A stretch of 64,000 nucleotides of DNA from an uncultured delta proteobacterium (lineage in GTDB: Bacteria; Desulfobacterota; Desulfobulbia; Desulfobulbales; Desulfocapsaceae), in the NCBI GenBank assembly GCA_903901335.1, contig CAIUQR010000102.1, forward strand, positions 48,766 to 112,765, in the 5' to 3' direction. Made by a program: the position numbers and the translations under genes. Positions 53,193 to 63,800 of the stretch are shown here, piece after piece; within the stretch, counting starts at the first letter, position 1, and the number at the start of each line of letters is the position of its first letter. The notes under the pieces are model-generated. The model had not been told where the DNA came from, searched no databases, and was given only the letters and a program-made list of their open reading frames with translations.

Positions 53193-53603
53193 TCAGGAAC
53201 CGCCGCTGCCCAGAGAATACTTGAGCAGATCCTCCAGGGATGCATACTCCAGGGTCGCCGCATGGGTCGCCATCAGATCGACGGCAGGAGCCATGCCGTT
53301 TTCCAGAGCCTCTTTCCAGCGGGGCGCACAGAGGCACCATCTGTCTCCCGCTTTGAGACCGGGAAAACCGTACATGGGCGTGGAAAGATCATTCCCCTTA
53401 CTTTTTGAAAATTCAAGAAACTCATCGGAAGCAATGATACAGACACCGTGAACACCAAGGTCACCTTCAACAACCTTGCAACTGCCTTCTCGGGTATAGC
53501 CTGTCAAGGGATCGAGACTGCAGATCTCCAGGGGGGTCCCCAGTACATTTTTATGTTCGGTCATGGGTGTGTAAGGAATAAGATTTTTATAGGTTTCATT
53601 CAT
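53193..53603 (-). CDS. DUF2237 family protein
   Basis: About 136 residues. It contains the conserved core NVLGTPLEICSLDPLTGYTREGSC, GVHGVCIIASDEFLEFSKSKGNDLSTP and PGLKAGDRWCLCAPRWKEALENGMAPAV, which define DUF2237, a small widely spread family of unknown function with conserved cysteines. The start could be ATG 53603, ATG 53564 (just before the core), or further upstream to 53687; none has a strong site. It stands alone between the minor-pilin operon and the ABC-F gene. Confidence 0.82.
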   Translation of the reverse strand: MNETYKNLIPYTPMTEHKNVLGTPLEICSLDPLTGYTREGSCKVVEGDLGVHGVCIIASDEFLEFSKSKGNDLSTPMYGFPGLKAGDRWCLCAPRWKEALENGMAPAVDLMATHAATLEYASLEDLLKYSLGSGGS

Positions 53604-53794
53604 TTGATCGTATCCAGTTTTGATGGCACTAGCAAGTTTTTTCAGGAGAAACGACTTTTCTTTCCGGCATCCTTGGCCTTGCCGCAACCCTCACGCCTGT
53701 AGTATCATGCCCCTGCCCGGCCTCAGCGCAACAGGATTAGACTTGCCCATATCTCCATGATCTGGTATCTTCGCGTTTTTTTGACTACTCAGCC

Positions 53795-55429
<1,635 letters not shown>

Positions 55430-55511
55430 TCCGGCGTATTTCATCTGCTTCCTCCCATCCGGCAGTGCTCTACTGGAGCCGGACTCCAGGCACCGCCTCC
55501 GTATCAAGAAA

Positions 55512-55537
55512 ACTTGCCAAAGATGTTTATGGCAAGT
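55512..55537. promoter_or_regulatory. likely HipB operator
   Basis: ACTTGCCA (55512-55519) and TGGCAAGT (55530-55537) are perfectly complementary around AAGATGTTTA, and the flanks AAGAA and TTCTT extend the symmetry after a short offset. It lies upstream of a TATAAT box (55568-55573) and the hipB start, the position expected for autoregulation. Confidence 0.65.
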
Positions 55538-55567
55538 ATAGTTTTCTTAAAGATGATTTACGAACTG

Positions 55568-55573
55568 TATAAT
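55568..55573 (+). promoter_or_regulatory. -10 box of hipBA
   Basis: A perfect TATAAT lies 25 bases before the hipB ATG. The -35 region (55545-55550, TCTTAA) is weak, so activity may depend on context. The HipB palindrome lies just upstream. Confidence 0.5.
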
Positions 55574-55598
55574 TTCCTCAACCAGAGGAGAACTGAAA

Positions 55599-55943
55599 AT
55601 GGCAAAGGACTCTCCGGCCGACAAGGCCCTGTCTCCCCTGGCCCTTGACCTTTTGCAACGGCTCGGGCAAGGTATCAGGACCGCACGCTCCAGACGCGAT
55701 ATCCGCCAGGAAGATCTGGCCAGACGGACATCCATGTCCAGGGTTCGGCTCAGAAAGCTGGAAAAGGGCGATCCGACCGTGGGACTCGGGGCTCTGGTAC
55801 AGGTCCTGGAGGTCCTTGGTCTGCTGGAGCAGTTATCTCATGTTGCCGATCCCGGCCGGGATGAACTGGGACTGGCCCTGGAGGCACGGCAGCGCAAAAG
55901 CCGGGTCGATATCAGGAAAGAAAGAGAAAATCTCGATTTCTGA
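55599..55943 (+). CDS. hipB: HipB-type antitoxin (XRE family)
   Basis: A 114-residue DNA-binding protein with helix-turn-helix GIRTARSRRDIRQEDLARRTSMSRVRLRKLEKGDPTVGLGALVQVLEVLGL. A C-terminal charged tail (LEARQRKSRVDIRKERENLDF) may bind HipA. GAGGAG precedes the ATG. hipA follows after 11 bases. Confidence 0.87.
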   Translation: MAKDSPADKALSPLALDLLQRLGQGIRTARSRRDIRQEDLARRTSMSRVRLRKLEKGDPTVGLGALVQVLEVLGLLEQLSHVADPGRDELGLALEARQRKSRVDIRKERENLDF

Positions 55944-55954
55944 GGCACTGAAAC

Positions 55955-57211
55955 ATGCCTGCAGACTGCACCTACGTCTACATTCACCTGCCTGCCTCCG
56001 GGCGGTTCGTCCCCGCCGGTATTCTCGACATCACCGAGGACTCGGGCGGTGTGATCTCCGAGTTCCGTTACGGGCACAGATATCTGGATCGACCGGACGC
56101 AATCCCGGCCGATCCCCTGCAACTCCCCCTGACAGCTCAGACATTTCAGACTACCGGGCTTTTCGGGGCATTCCGGGATGCCAGTCCCGACAGTTGGGGT
56201 AGGCACCTTCTGGATAGGGCCGCCGAAGAATACGGCATCAAACCGACGGAATTCGACTATCTTACCGTGCTCGACCAGGACGCCCGTATCGGCGCACTGG
56301 CTTTCGGCTCTGATCTTGAAGGCCCCCGCCCCCATAAGCCTCTCTGGCGCCCGGACATCGTTGATGCTGATGGCCTCGACCTGGCCGGCATGCTGGAGGC
56401 TGTTGACGCAGTCCTTGCAGCAGGAAAACTCCCCCCGGAATTTCGTCGTTTCCTGCTCCGTGGCTCCTCCGTCGGTGGAGCAAAACCCAAGGCCGCAATT
56501 GATTATGACGGCCATTTCCGGATCGCCAAATTTTCCGAGCCATTTGGCACCTGGCCCACATGCAGGGCTGAGTTAGCGGCCATGCATCTGGCTGGAAGAT
56601 GCGGCATCCGGGTGCCCCGCTGCCAGGTTATCTCCATCGGAGGACGTGATATTTTTTTGATTGAGCGATTCGACCGGTTTGGCGATCATGTACATCCATT
56701 CCGCCGCCACTTCATCTCGGCCATGACTCTTACCGGTTCGAAGGAAATGACAAAGGGCAGCTACGGCGACATCGCCCGCGCCATACGAAGATTTGGCCCG
56801 GCCGATACCCTGCAGCAGGATCTCACGGAACTCTTCCGGCGCATGCTGTTCAACATCCTTTGCAACAACCACGACGATCATCTGAGAAACCATGGCTTTC
56901 TCTTTGAAACAGGTTCCCGGATGTGGCGATTGTCACCAGCCTATGACCTTGTGCCCCAACCGCAATGGGAAAACGAGGAGAATCGCCGCTTGACCCTTGG
57001 TGTCGGCGAACAGGGCACCGTCGCCACGATCGTAAATGCCCTGTCCCGAACAGCAGACTTCGGTTTGAGCAGAGATACGGCGGGGAAAATTTTTCTGGAG
57101 ATGGCCGGAATTATCAGGCTCCATTGGCGGGAGGAACATATTAGGGCCGGGGTTCCGGAGGAAAAATTACCTGCCCTTTCCCGCTCTTACAGGGTTGCCG
57201 GAATTCCTTGA
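55955..57211 (+). CDS. hipA: HipA-type serine/threonine kinase toxin
   Basis: A 418-residue kinase. GSSVGGAKPKA is the Gly-rich loop; FRIAKFSEP holds the nucleotide-binding lysine; FLIERFDR and the catalytic loop NNHDDHLRNHGFL (Asp, His, Asn); SPAYDLVP is the DFG-like metal-binding motif. Known HipA proteins phosphorylate glutamyl-tRNA synthetase or related targets and slow growth. The N-terminal part contains the regular HipA couple domain (FRYGHRYLDRPDAIP...LFGAFRDASPDSWGRHLL). Complete, no frameshift. Confidence 0.92.
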   Translation: MPADCTYVYIHLPASGRFVPAGILDITEDSGGVISEFRYGHRYLDRPDAIPADPLQLPLTAQTFQTTGLFGAFRDASPDSWGRHLLDRAAEEYGIKPTEFDYLTVLDQDARIGALAFGSDLEGPRPHKPLWRPDIVDADGLDLAGMLEAVDAVLAAGKLPPEFRRFLLRGSSVGGAKPKAAIDYDGHFRIAKFSEPFGTWPTCRAELAAMHLAGRCGIRVPRCQVISIGGRDIFLIERFDRFGDHVHPFRRHFISAMTLTGSKEMTKGSYGDIARAIRRFGPADTLQQDLTELFRRMLFNILCNNHDDHLRNHGFLFETGSRMWRLSPAYDLVPQPQWENEENRRLTLGVGEQGTVATIVNALSRTADFGLSRDTAGKIFLEMAGIIRLHWREEHIRAGVPEEKLPALSRSYRVAGIP

Positions 57212-57239
57212 AAAGTTTCTCGAGAGTAGTGCAATAGTT

Positions 57240-57421
57240 AGAGCTAATCTGTAATTAAGCTTTCATGGGATCGCGCCGGATTTTGAGACGGATTTGATCG
57301 CGACGATTGAACAAAACCGCAAGCGTAGCAGCGCTACGATGAGGATTTTGCGATTGAGGAGCGATCAAAGGCGGCCAAAAGCCCGATGCGAGCACTAAAG
57401 TTTTATTTACAGATAAGCTCT
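57240..57421. mobile_element. 182-bp MITE-like element with 19-bp terminal inverted repeats
   Basis: The ends AGAGCTAATCTGTAATTAA (57240-57258) and TTATTTACAGATAAGCTCT (57403-57421) are inverted repeats with two mismatches. Inside, TTTGATCGC/GCGATCAAA (57293-57301 and 57361-57369) and CGTAG-CAGCG-CTACG (57324-57338) form nested palindromes. No open frame. It fills almost the whole gap between hipA and the methyltransferase gene end, and may give both a 3' structure. Flanks show TTA/TTA, possibly a target duplication. Confidence 0.6.
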
Positions 57422-57435
57422 TAATTCCCGACGAG

Positions 57436-58470
57436 TTACTCCAGCCAGATTTTATGGATCGCCAGACCATCTTCTGTTTCAAAGTAGCGGAGAACTTCCC
57501 ATTGCAGACCATGCGCGGGGAGAAAAGGGGTGAGGTCCGGGCGCGACATCAGATACATCCGTCCGCCTGCCTTTAAATGAGAGGAGAGGCCATGCAACAC
57601 TTTCCTGAGCAGCTTGCCGCCAAAGTCATAGCGATTAGGGTCTTGAGCGTCCACCGTATTTGTCGCAAGAGGCGCTTCAAATAAAATTGCATCATACGTT
57701 TTCGTCACCTCCGTCCATCCATCACTGACCCAGGCATGGACCAGATGTTCCGTCCCGGTTCGCCTGCAGGCGGCAATGGTGTTTGCGATTGCCACCGGGT
57801 TGATATCGATCGCATCGACGTGAATCCCATATTTCAAGGCGACGCATACCGCTTCCAGACCCGCGCCGGTTCCCAGCACCAGGACATCCCGGCATTCGTC
57901 AAGCTCAGAAAGAGCGGCTTCCAGAAGGTTCTGGTCATAGACATTATTATAGTAAAAGACACTGGGAAAGAGAGGAATCCTGCAAACCTTCCCGAGCCTT
58001 GCCAGAAACAAATCGGTGACAATTTTAATTTCGGGCTTTGTGTCCCAGAATATCCGGCAATCCAGCTGTCCAAAAAGAGGAGTGTTCATCCAAGATGGCT
58101 CTAGAATTTCAAGCATCTTGTTCATATCATTTGAGAAAAACGTATCAGTGACTTTCCTGAGCAGGTTGGCCATCCGGTTCCCTTGCACATAGGAAGCAAG
58201 AAGAAGTGTCGAATGGCAGAAATGAATCTCCTCGCTGCCTCTCAGAAACACAATGAGCAGTGGAAATACTCTTCCCTGAATTCGATAGGCAAGAAGTACG
58301 GCTTTGTTATCATTGGCCTCGAATAATGCAGCGGCAAAGACTTCGAGGTGAATGACGATATAATCATCCAAAATCGCCGTATCAACGCACGGGAGACTGA
58401 CGCCAAGGGAATCCAGGAAAAGCTGAAGATCTCTTTCTCGCATCGAAAGAGGCAACGGATTGTTATGCAT
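57436..58470 (-). CDS. class I SAM-dependent methyltransferase
   Basis: A 344-residue protein. The SAM-binding motif VLVLGTGAGLEAVCVAL is at about residue 200, followed by DAIDINPVAIANTIAACR and the catalytic-like FEAPLATNT, which resembles the N-P-P-Y position of protein/N6-adenine methyltransferases with EAPL in its place. The first 170 residues have no recognised domain. Substrate unknown. It is convergent with hipA across the MITE-like element. Confidence 0.75.
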   Translation of the reverse strand: MHNNPLPLSMRERDLQLFLDSLGVSLPCVDTAILDDYIVIHLEVFAAALFEANDNKAVLLAYRIQGRVFPLLIVFLRGSEEIHFCHSTLLLASYVQGNRMANLLRKVTDTFFSNDMNKMLEILEPSWMNTPLFGQLDCRIFWDTKPEIKIVTDLFLARLGKVCRIPLFPSVFYYNNVYDQNLLEAALSELDECRDVLVLGTGAGLEAVCVALKYGIHVDAIDINPVAIANTIAACRRTGTEHLVHAWVSDGWTEVTKTYDAILFEAPLATNTVDAQDPNRYDFGGKLLRKVLHGLSSHLKAGGRMYLMSRPDLTPFLPAHGLQWEVLRYFETEDGLAIHKIWLE

Positions 58471-58621
58471 GATAGATGCGGTTCTTCCTGATGGAGGGTA
58501 CCTTCACATAAGAAATAGACAGAAAAAAAGTGGGCATGGAGTCCTGATCAAAGCAGCCACGCAAAAAACAAGGAGGGTTCTCTGTCCACAAATATACTCT
58601 ATCATGATTCTGGTATTATTG

Positions 58622-58738
58622 GGTAGATATTCAGCGGGAGTATGCATTAAAATTTAAGTTTTGTTCATATGCTCCCGCTGATCCAAAGGGAGAAGGCCAC
58701 TAAAGGCTGCGGCATAAAAACCCAGCCTTTAGTTTTTT
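58622..58738 (+). ncRNA. possible small RNA with terminator, antisense-side of metF 3' end
   Basis: Downstream of a TATTAT box (58614-58619), CAGCGGGAG (58632-58640) can pair with CTCCCGCTG (near 58672-58680), followed by a plus-oriented terminator ending at 58738. No plus-strand gene precedes this terminator, so an independent transcript of about 115 nt would explain it. No -35 box or known family was found; it could instead be only a two-way 3' structure for metF. Confidence 0.3.
58699..58738 (+). terminator. plus-oriented intrinsic terminator without an upstream gene
   Basis: ACTAAAGGCTG (58699-58709) and CAGCCTTTAGT (58723-58733) form an 11-bp stem with T residues 58733-58738 on the plus strand only. 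It lies 34 bases past the metF stop but points the opposite way. Confidence 0.7.
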
Positions 58739-58771
58739 CCACTCTCCCCGCTATCCTTTTATCGCAGGCTC

Positions 58772-59704
58772 TCAGACGATAGGCCGGGGCAGGATTTTTG
58801 CCCGCTCGGCGATTTCGGCGACCCGATGCTCCCATTCGATGGCCATCAGATGCACACCGGCAACCCCTTGCATCTCTTTAAATTCTTCAATCTGTTCGAT
58901 GGCAAACTTGATGCCCTCTTCAGCTGCCTTGCCTTTGCCTGCCCCTTTCAGCCTGTCAATCACCTCTGTCGGTACATCCATGCCCGGGACCTGCTTGGCC
59001 ATATACTGAGCCATACCGACGCTTTTGAGTGGTGTCACCCCGGCCAGGATAAAGCATTTTTCGGTGAGCCCCATATCGACGGCCATTTTCATGAACTGCC
59101 TGAACTTGGCCATGTTGTAGATGCACTGTGTCTGGACAAAATCAGCACCGGCACTGATCTTTTTGGCCAGACGGTAGACCCGGAATTCAAACGGATCGGC
59201 AAACGGGTTACAGGCCGCTCCGATAAAGAGTTGAGGTGCAACATCGATGGCCTCGCCATTCATGAATTTTTCCTCATCCCGCATCTTCTTTGCAAGCGCG
59301 ATCAGCTGGATCGAGTCGATGTCATAGACATTTTTGGCGTCGGGATGATTACCGAACCGTTGGTGATCTCCTGAAAGGCACAGCATATTCCTTGCCCCAA
59401 GCGAGTAAACACCCAGAATATCGCTCATCATGGCCAGGCGATTACGGTCCCGGCAGACCATCTGGAAATTCGGCTCGACCCCTTCCTGCACTGCAATGGC
59501 AGAGGCGGCCCAACTCGACATCCGGACGACCGCTGTCTGGTTGTCGGTGATGTTGACGGCATCGACGTTTCCCTTCAGAAAGGCGATTTTCTCTTTCAGA
59601 TGATGGACATTAGCCCCTTTTGGCGGACCGCATTCGCCGGTAAAGGCAAAATGCCCGGCGCGTAAGACATTTTCAAGATTACTCCCGGATTTGTTCTCGT
59701 TCAT
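58772..59704 (-). CDS. metF: methylenetetrahydrofolate reductase
   Basis: A 310-residue flavin enzyme that reduces 5,10-methylene-THF to 5-methyl-THF. It has FTGECGPPKGANV, the NITDNQTAVVRMSS strand, LCLSGDHQRFGNHPDAKNVYDID and FIGAACNPFADPFEFRVYRLAKKISAGADFVQTQCIYN, a typical MetF barrel. The start overlaps the MvhD-MetV fusion gene by four bases, so the two are coupled. With HdrA upstream the reductase probably draws electrons from a bifurcating complex rather than NADH. In a sulfate reducer it serves the Wood-Ljungdahl methyl branch or methionine synthesis. Confidence 0.93.
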   Translation of the reverse strand: MNENKSGSNLENVLRAGHFAFTGECGPPKGANVHHLKEKIAFLKGNVDAVNITDNQTAVVRMSSWAASAIAVQEGVEPNFQMVCRDRNRLAMMSDILGVYSLGARNMLCLSGDHQRFGNHPDAKNVYDIDSIQLIALAKKMRDEEKFMNGEAIDVAPQLFIGAACNPFADPFEFRVYRLAKKISAGADFVQTQCIYNMAKFRQFMKMAVDMGLTEKCFILAGVTPLKSVGMAQYMAKQVPGMDVPTEVIDRLKGAGKGKAAEEGIKFAIEQIEEFKEMQGVAGVHLMAIEWEHRVAEIAERAKILPRPIV

Positions 59705-60801
59705 TGGGTCAGCTCCTCTCTGATCGATTTACGGGGACCACCATCCCTTGAGGTGCTCCAGTCTTTGGCAGGCGCAACGGCAAGGAGATCATCCAGCCTT
59801 CCCTGTTCCATTTTCTTTTTGACGATCATATCCCATATGCAGACGACATCCTTGCTGATTTCACACAGGCCACTGGCACTGCCACCGCAGGGGCCGTTCA
59901 TCAGACTCTTCGAGCATCGGGAAATGGGGCAGAGTCCGTCATACTGATGAATGACGCATGACCCGCATCCTGCACAGCGCTCCTCCCAGACGCCGTGTGC
60001 TGTTGCACCGCCAAAGAACTTGGTATCGATCGCCGGGAAGAATTTCTGTTTCGGATAGGCCTCGGAAAGAAATTGCGGGCCGACACCGCAGGCCATGGAG
60101 ATGACGGCATCATAGTTATGAACAATTTCACTCAGTTCAGCGATATATTCCGGATCACATTGCCGTTCCAGCAGATTTTCCTCAATCGTTATGGGTTTGC
60201 CCTCTTTTTTCCGGGCGATCTTCAGACTGGATGCCAGCACCTGAACCTCTTTCAGGCCGCCGACATTACAGACCGTCACGCAGCCCTTGCATCCGGAAAT
60301 CAAAATATTCCGGCTGTCTTTTATCATATCTAAAATCTCGGCGAGAGATTTTCTGTCACCAATAATCATGTAGCACCTCGTTTGAACGGTTTCGGTCCTT
60401 ACCGGACTGGGTCCGAGTTCCTTGATACGATCGGTCATCTCACGTGCAATTTCTGCAAACCGTGGCCCCATTGCGGAAGAAAGATTATACATTTCAACCC
60501 GCTCGGGCTCGATACCCAGCTCTGCCAACGTTTTTTTCACATACTCGACCTTTTTTCTGGCCCGGAAATTCCCTTTCAGGAAATGACATTCCCATTCCAG
60601 GCATCCGGCCACATATACACCGTCCGCACCGTCCTCAATGGCTTTCAAGAGGTGAAAAATATCAACACGTCCGGTGCAGGGGAGCTGCACTATCTTCACA
60701 TTCGGCGGATAGGAAAGCCGCATGGAGCCCGCAAGATCCGCGGCTGCATAGGCGCAATATTTACAGCAAAACGCCACTATTTGAGGTTCGAAAGTATCCA
60801 T
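59701..60801 (-). CDS. MvhD-MetV fusion protein
   Basis: A 366-residue two-domain protein. Residues 1-140 are MvhD-like: AFCCKYCAYAAADLAG, QLPCTGRVDIFHLLKA, VAGCLEWECHFLKGN, which carry [2Fe-2S]-type cysteines and pass electrons to HdrA. Residues about 145-366 are MetV (MTHFR_C): ISGCKGCVTVCNVGG, MACGVGPQFLSEAYP, and a cysteine-rich C-terminus CAGCGSCVIHQYDGLCPISRC with GPCGGSASGLCEI. In acetogens MetV is a separate subunit required by MetF. Fusion here directly ties the HdrA electron path to MetF. It starts 57 bases after hdrA. Confidence 0.87.
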   Translation of the reverse strand: MDTFEPQIVAFCCKYCAYAAADLAGSMRLSYPPNVKIVQLPCTGRVDIFHLLKAIEDGADGVYVAGCLEWECHFLKGNFRARKKVEYVKKTLAELGIEPERVEMYNLSSAMGPRFAEIAREMTDRIKELGPSPVRTETVQTRCYMIIGDRKSLAEILDMIKDSRNILISGCKGCVTVCNVGGLKEVQVLASSLKIARKKEGKPITIEENLLERQCDPEYIAELSEIVHNYDAVISMACGVGPQFLSEAYPKQKFFPAIDTKFFGGATAHGVWEERCAGCGSCVIHQYDGLCPISRCSKSLMNGPCGGSASGLCEISKDVVCIWDMIVKKKMEQGRLDDLLAVAPAKDWSTSRDGGPRKSIREELTQ

Positions 60802-60858
60802 CTGTTCTCCAATTATGTAAAATGAAAGACATTTGTTTTTTTCATTGAGACACCATGC

Positions 60859-63800
60859 TCAGGCCCCGGCAGGTTCAAAAAACAGCGCATCCGTCTTGGC
60901 AACGATCTGTTTGTCAGTAAAATGCTGCAGGGTGATAGCCTTGCCCGGGCACTCGGAGGCGCAGATACCGCAGCCATGACATTCGGCCGGCTCGATCACT
61001 GCATGGCCTTCATGGCGGATATGGGGGACGCCATACGGACAGACCCGGACGCAGGTCAGACAGACTGCACACCGGCCGGCGTCGACTGCCGCCACCACTC
61101 CGCCAACCCAGATCTCCGGTTTGGACAGGATGGTCATGGCTCGCGATACTGCCGCCTGGGACTGGGCGATACTCTCGTCTATCGATTTTGGATAGTGGGC
61201 AAGGCCTGCCATAAAAATACCCTCGGAGGCGAAATCCACAGGGCGCAATTTACTATGCGCCTCGACCAGAAAACCTTCGGCGTTGACCGGGACCTTGAAG
61301 AGCTCAAAGAGAGCCTTGTTTGGATTGGGCAGGACCGCCGAGGCCAGAACAACCAGATCCGGACGCATATCCAGACTGCGGCCCAGGATCGGATCCAGGG
61401 CGGTCAGTGTCAACCGCTGGTCGTGCTCCAGAACCAGCTCCGGCGGCTTATTCACATCAAAACGGATGAAGAGCACCCCGGCCTTACGGGCCTCTTTATA
61501 GAGATCTTCCCGGAATCCATAGGATCGGATATCCCGATAGAGGACAAATACCTTCATGTCCGGTTTGATTTTTTTTAGTTTGATCGCACTCTTCAGGCTG
61601 TGTGTACAGCAGACCCGGCTGCAGGATGGGCGCTCTTCAGTCCTTGAGCCGACGCACTGGATAAAGACGGCAATACCGGCACCCAGGATTTTCGGATCAT
61701 TCTCATCCAGAGCGGCATCGAAATCCAGATGAGTCAGGACATTCGGATGTTGCCCGTACAGATACTCGGTTGGTTTGTATTCGTACCCACCGGTGGCAAG
61801 AATCATCGCACCATGCTCGACCACGGTTTCAGGTGTCGATTGCGAGAGTGATCGCAGCCGTGTGGTGAAGTTACCAATAATTCCAGTGGTCTCAAAGACC
61901 TCGGAGTTCATAAACAGATGGACTTTCGGATGTGTTTCCACCTGATGCATAAGGTTTTTCAGGTAGGGGGCGATCTTTTCCCCCTGCCAGGTCTCACCTA
62001 ATCTGCGGGCATTTCCTCCCAGCGTATCGCTTCGTTCCACCAGATAGGTATCGCATCCCTGCAGGGCAATTCCCAGGGCTACTTCCAGACCGGCAACGCC
62101 ACCGCCTACGACCAGGGCAGAGGGTTTTACCGGCAGACTCACCTGGTGCAGGGGTTCGATATAGACCGCCTTGGCCACGGCCATCCGAACCAGATCCTTG
62201 GCCTTTTCGGTTGCGCCCTTCGGATCGTTCATATGGATCCAGGTGTTTTGATCCCGGATATTGGCCATTTCAAAGAGATATTTATTCAGGCCTGCTTCCC
62301 TGATGGTTTCCTGGAAGAGCGGCTCATGGGTTCTGGGCGAACAGGAGGCCACAACGACCCGGTTCATACCGGTTTCCTGGATCACCGCCTTCATCTTATC
62401 CTGGGTATCCTGGGAGCAGGTGAAGAGATTGTCCTCCACATGGACCACATACGGCAGCGACCGGGCATATTCCCGGATGGCCGGCACATCGGCCACCCCG
62501 CCGATATTGATGCCGCAGTTGCAGACAAAGACGCCGACGCGGGGAGTCTGTCCGGATACATCCAGTTCCGGCGGCAGTTCCTTGGTGCGGATAAGCGTCC
62601 CGCGAGCGGATGCCAGGTTCCGGGCGGCAGCCGCTGCCGAGGCCGACGCCTCCATGACCGATTGAGGAATATCCTTGGGGCCCTGGAAGGCGCCGCAGAC
62701 GTAGATACCTTCCCTGCTGCTGGCGACCGGAGTCAGGTCACTGGTCTTGGCAAACTGATGGGTGTTCAGCTCGATGCCCAGTTTGCCGGCAAGCCCCACC
62801 GCATCTTTAACCGGGGAAAGGCCCACTGACAGAACGACCATATCAAAGGTCTCCTCGACGATAGAGCCGGATTCAGTGACATACCTGAGATGCAGCTGAT
62901 CCTCCGGTCCCGGTTCAATGGTATGGACGCGAGCACGTACGAGCCGGACCTCTTTTTCCGTCTGAGCCCGGGTCAAATACCGATCAAAGTCCTTGCCATG
63001 TGTCCGCATATCCATATAAAAGACAGCGGTATCCAGGGGTTTTGTGCTGTGTTCCTTGGCAATGACCGTCTGCTTTGCCGCATACATACAGCATACCGAT
63101 GAGCAGTAACTGTGATCGCACTGGTTGATATCACGGGAGCCTACACACTGGAGCCAGGCTATTTTATCCGGTTCCTTATGGTCTGAAGGGCGGATCAGAT
63201 GTCCCTGGCATGGCCCGGATGCCGAAAGCAATCGCTCAAATTCGAGACTGGTCACCACATTGGGGTGGTTGGCATAGGCATAGTTTTCATGGGGTGTCGG
63301 ATCGAAGGCCTTGAAGCCGGGCGCCAGAATGACCGAGCCGACCCGGATGGTCTGTATCTCCGGTTTCATCTCATGATCAACGGCCTTGGCGAGACAAGCC
63401 TCGACACATTGGTAGCATTCGGAACAGACGCCGCACTTCAGGCAGCGTTCCGCCTCAGACTTGGCCTCCGCCTCGTTATAGCCGTAGGAGACCTCAAGGA
63501 AATTGAATTCGCGGGCCTTGGGGTCGAGACAATTGACCTTGACCCGGTCCTTCTTGACCTCATTAAAGATATCGGGCCGGACAAATTCCCAGTTCTTGTC
63601 GCGTCCGGCGCGAAGATCAAGACCGTTGATGAAGCGATGGATGCTCTCGGCCACCTCTTTACCGCAGGCGACCGCATCGACGACCGATTTCGGTCCGTAG
63701 AAGGCGTCACCGCCGGCAAAGACCCAGTCGATCGGGGTCTGAAAGGTGACGGAATCGGCCTCCAGGCCGCCCGGTCGGGAAATAGCGATACCCTGCTCTT

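Larger units (their letters stand above)
58471..58771. other. intergenic region between methyltransferase and metF genes
   Basis: A 301-base gap. The left half is unstructured and must contain the methyltransferase promoter. The right half holds two hairpins and a plus-strand terminator described as a possible small RNA. No protein gene is visible. Confidence 0.35.
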
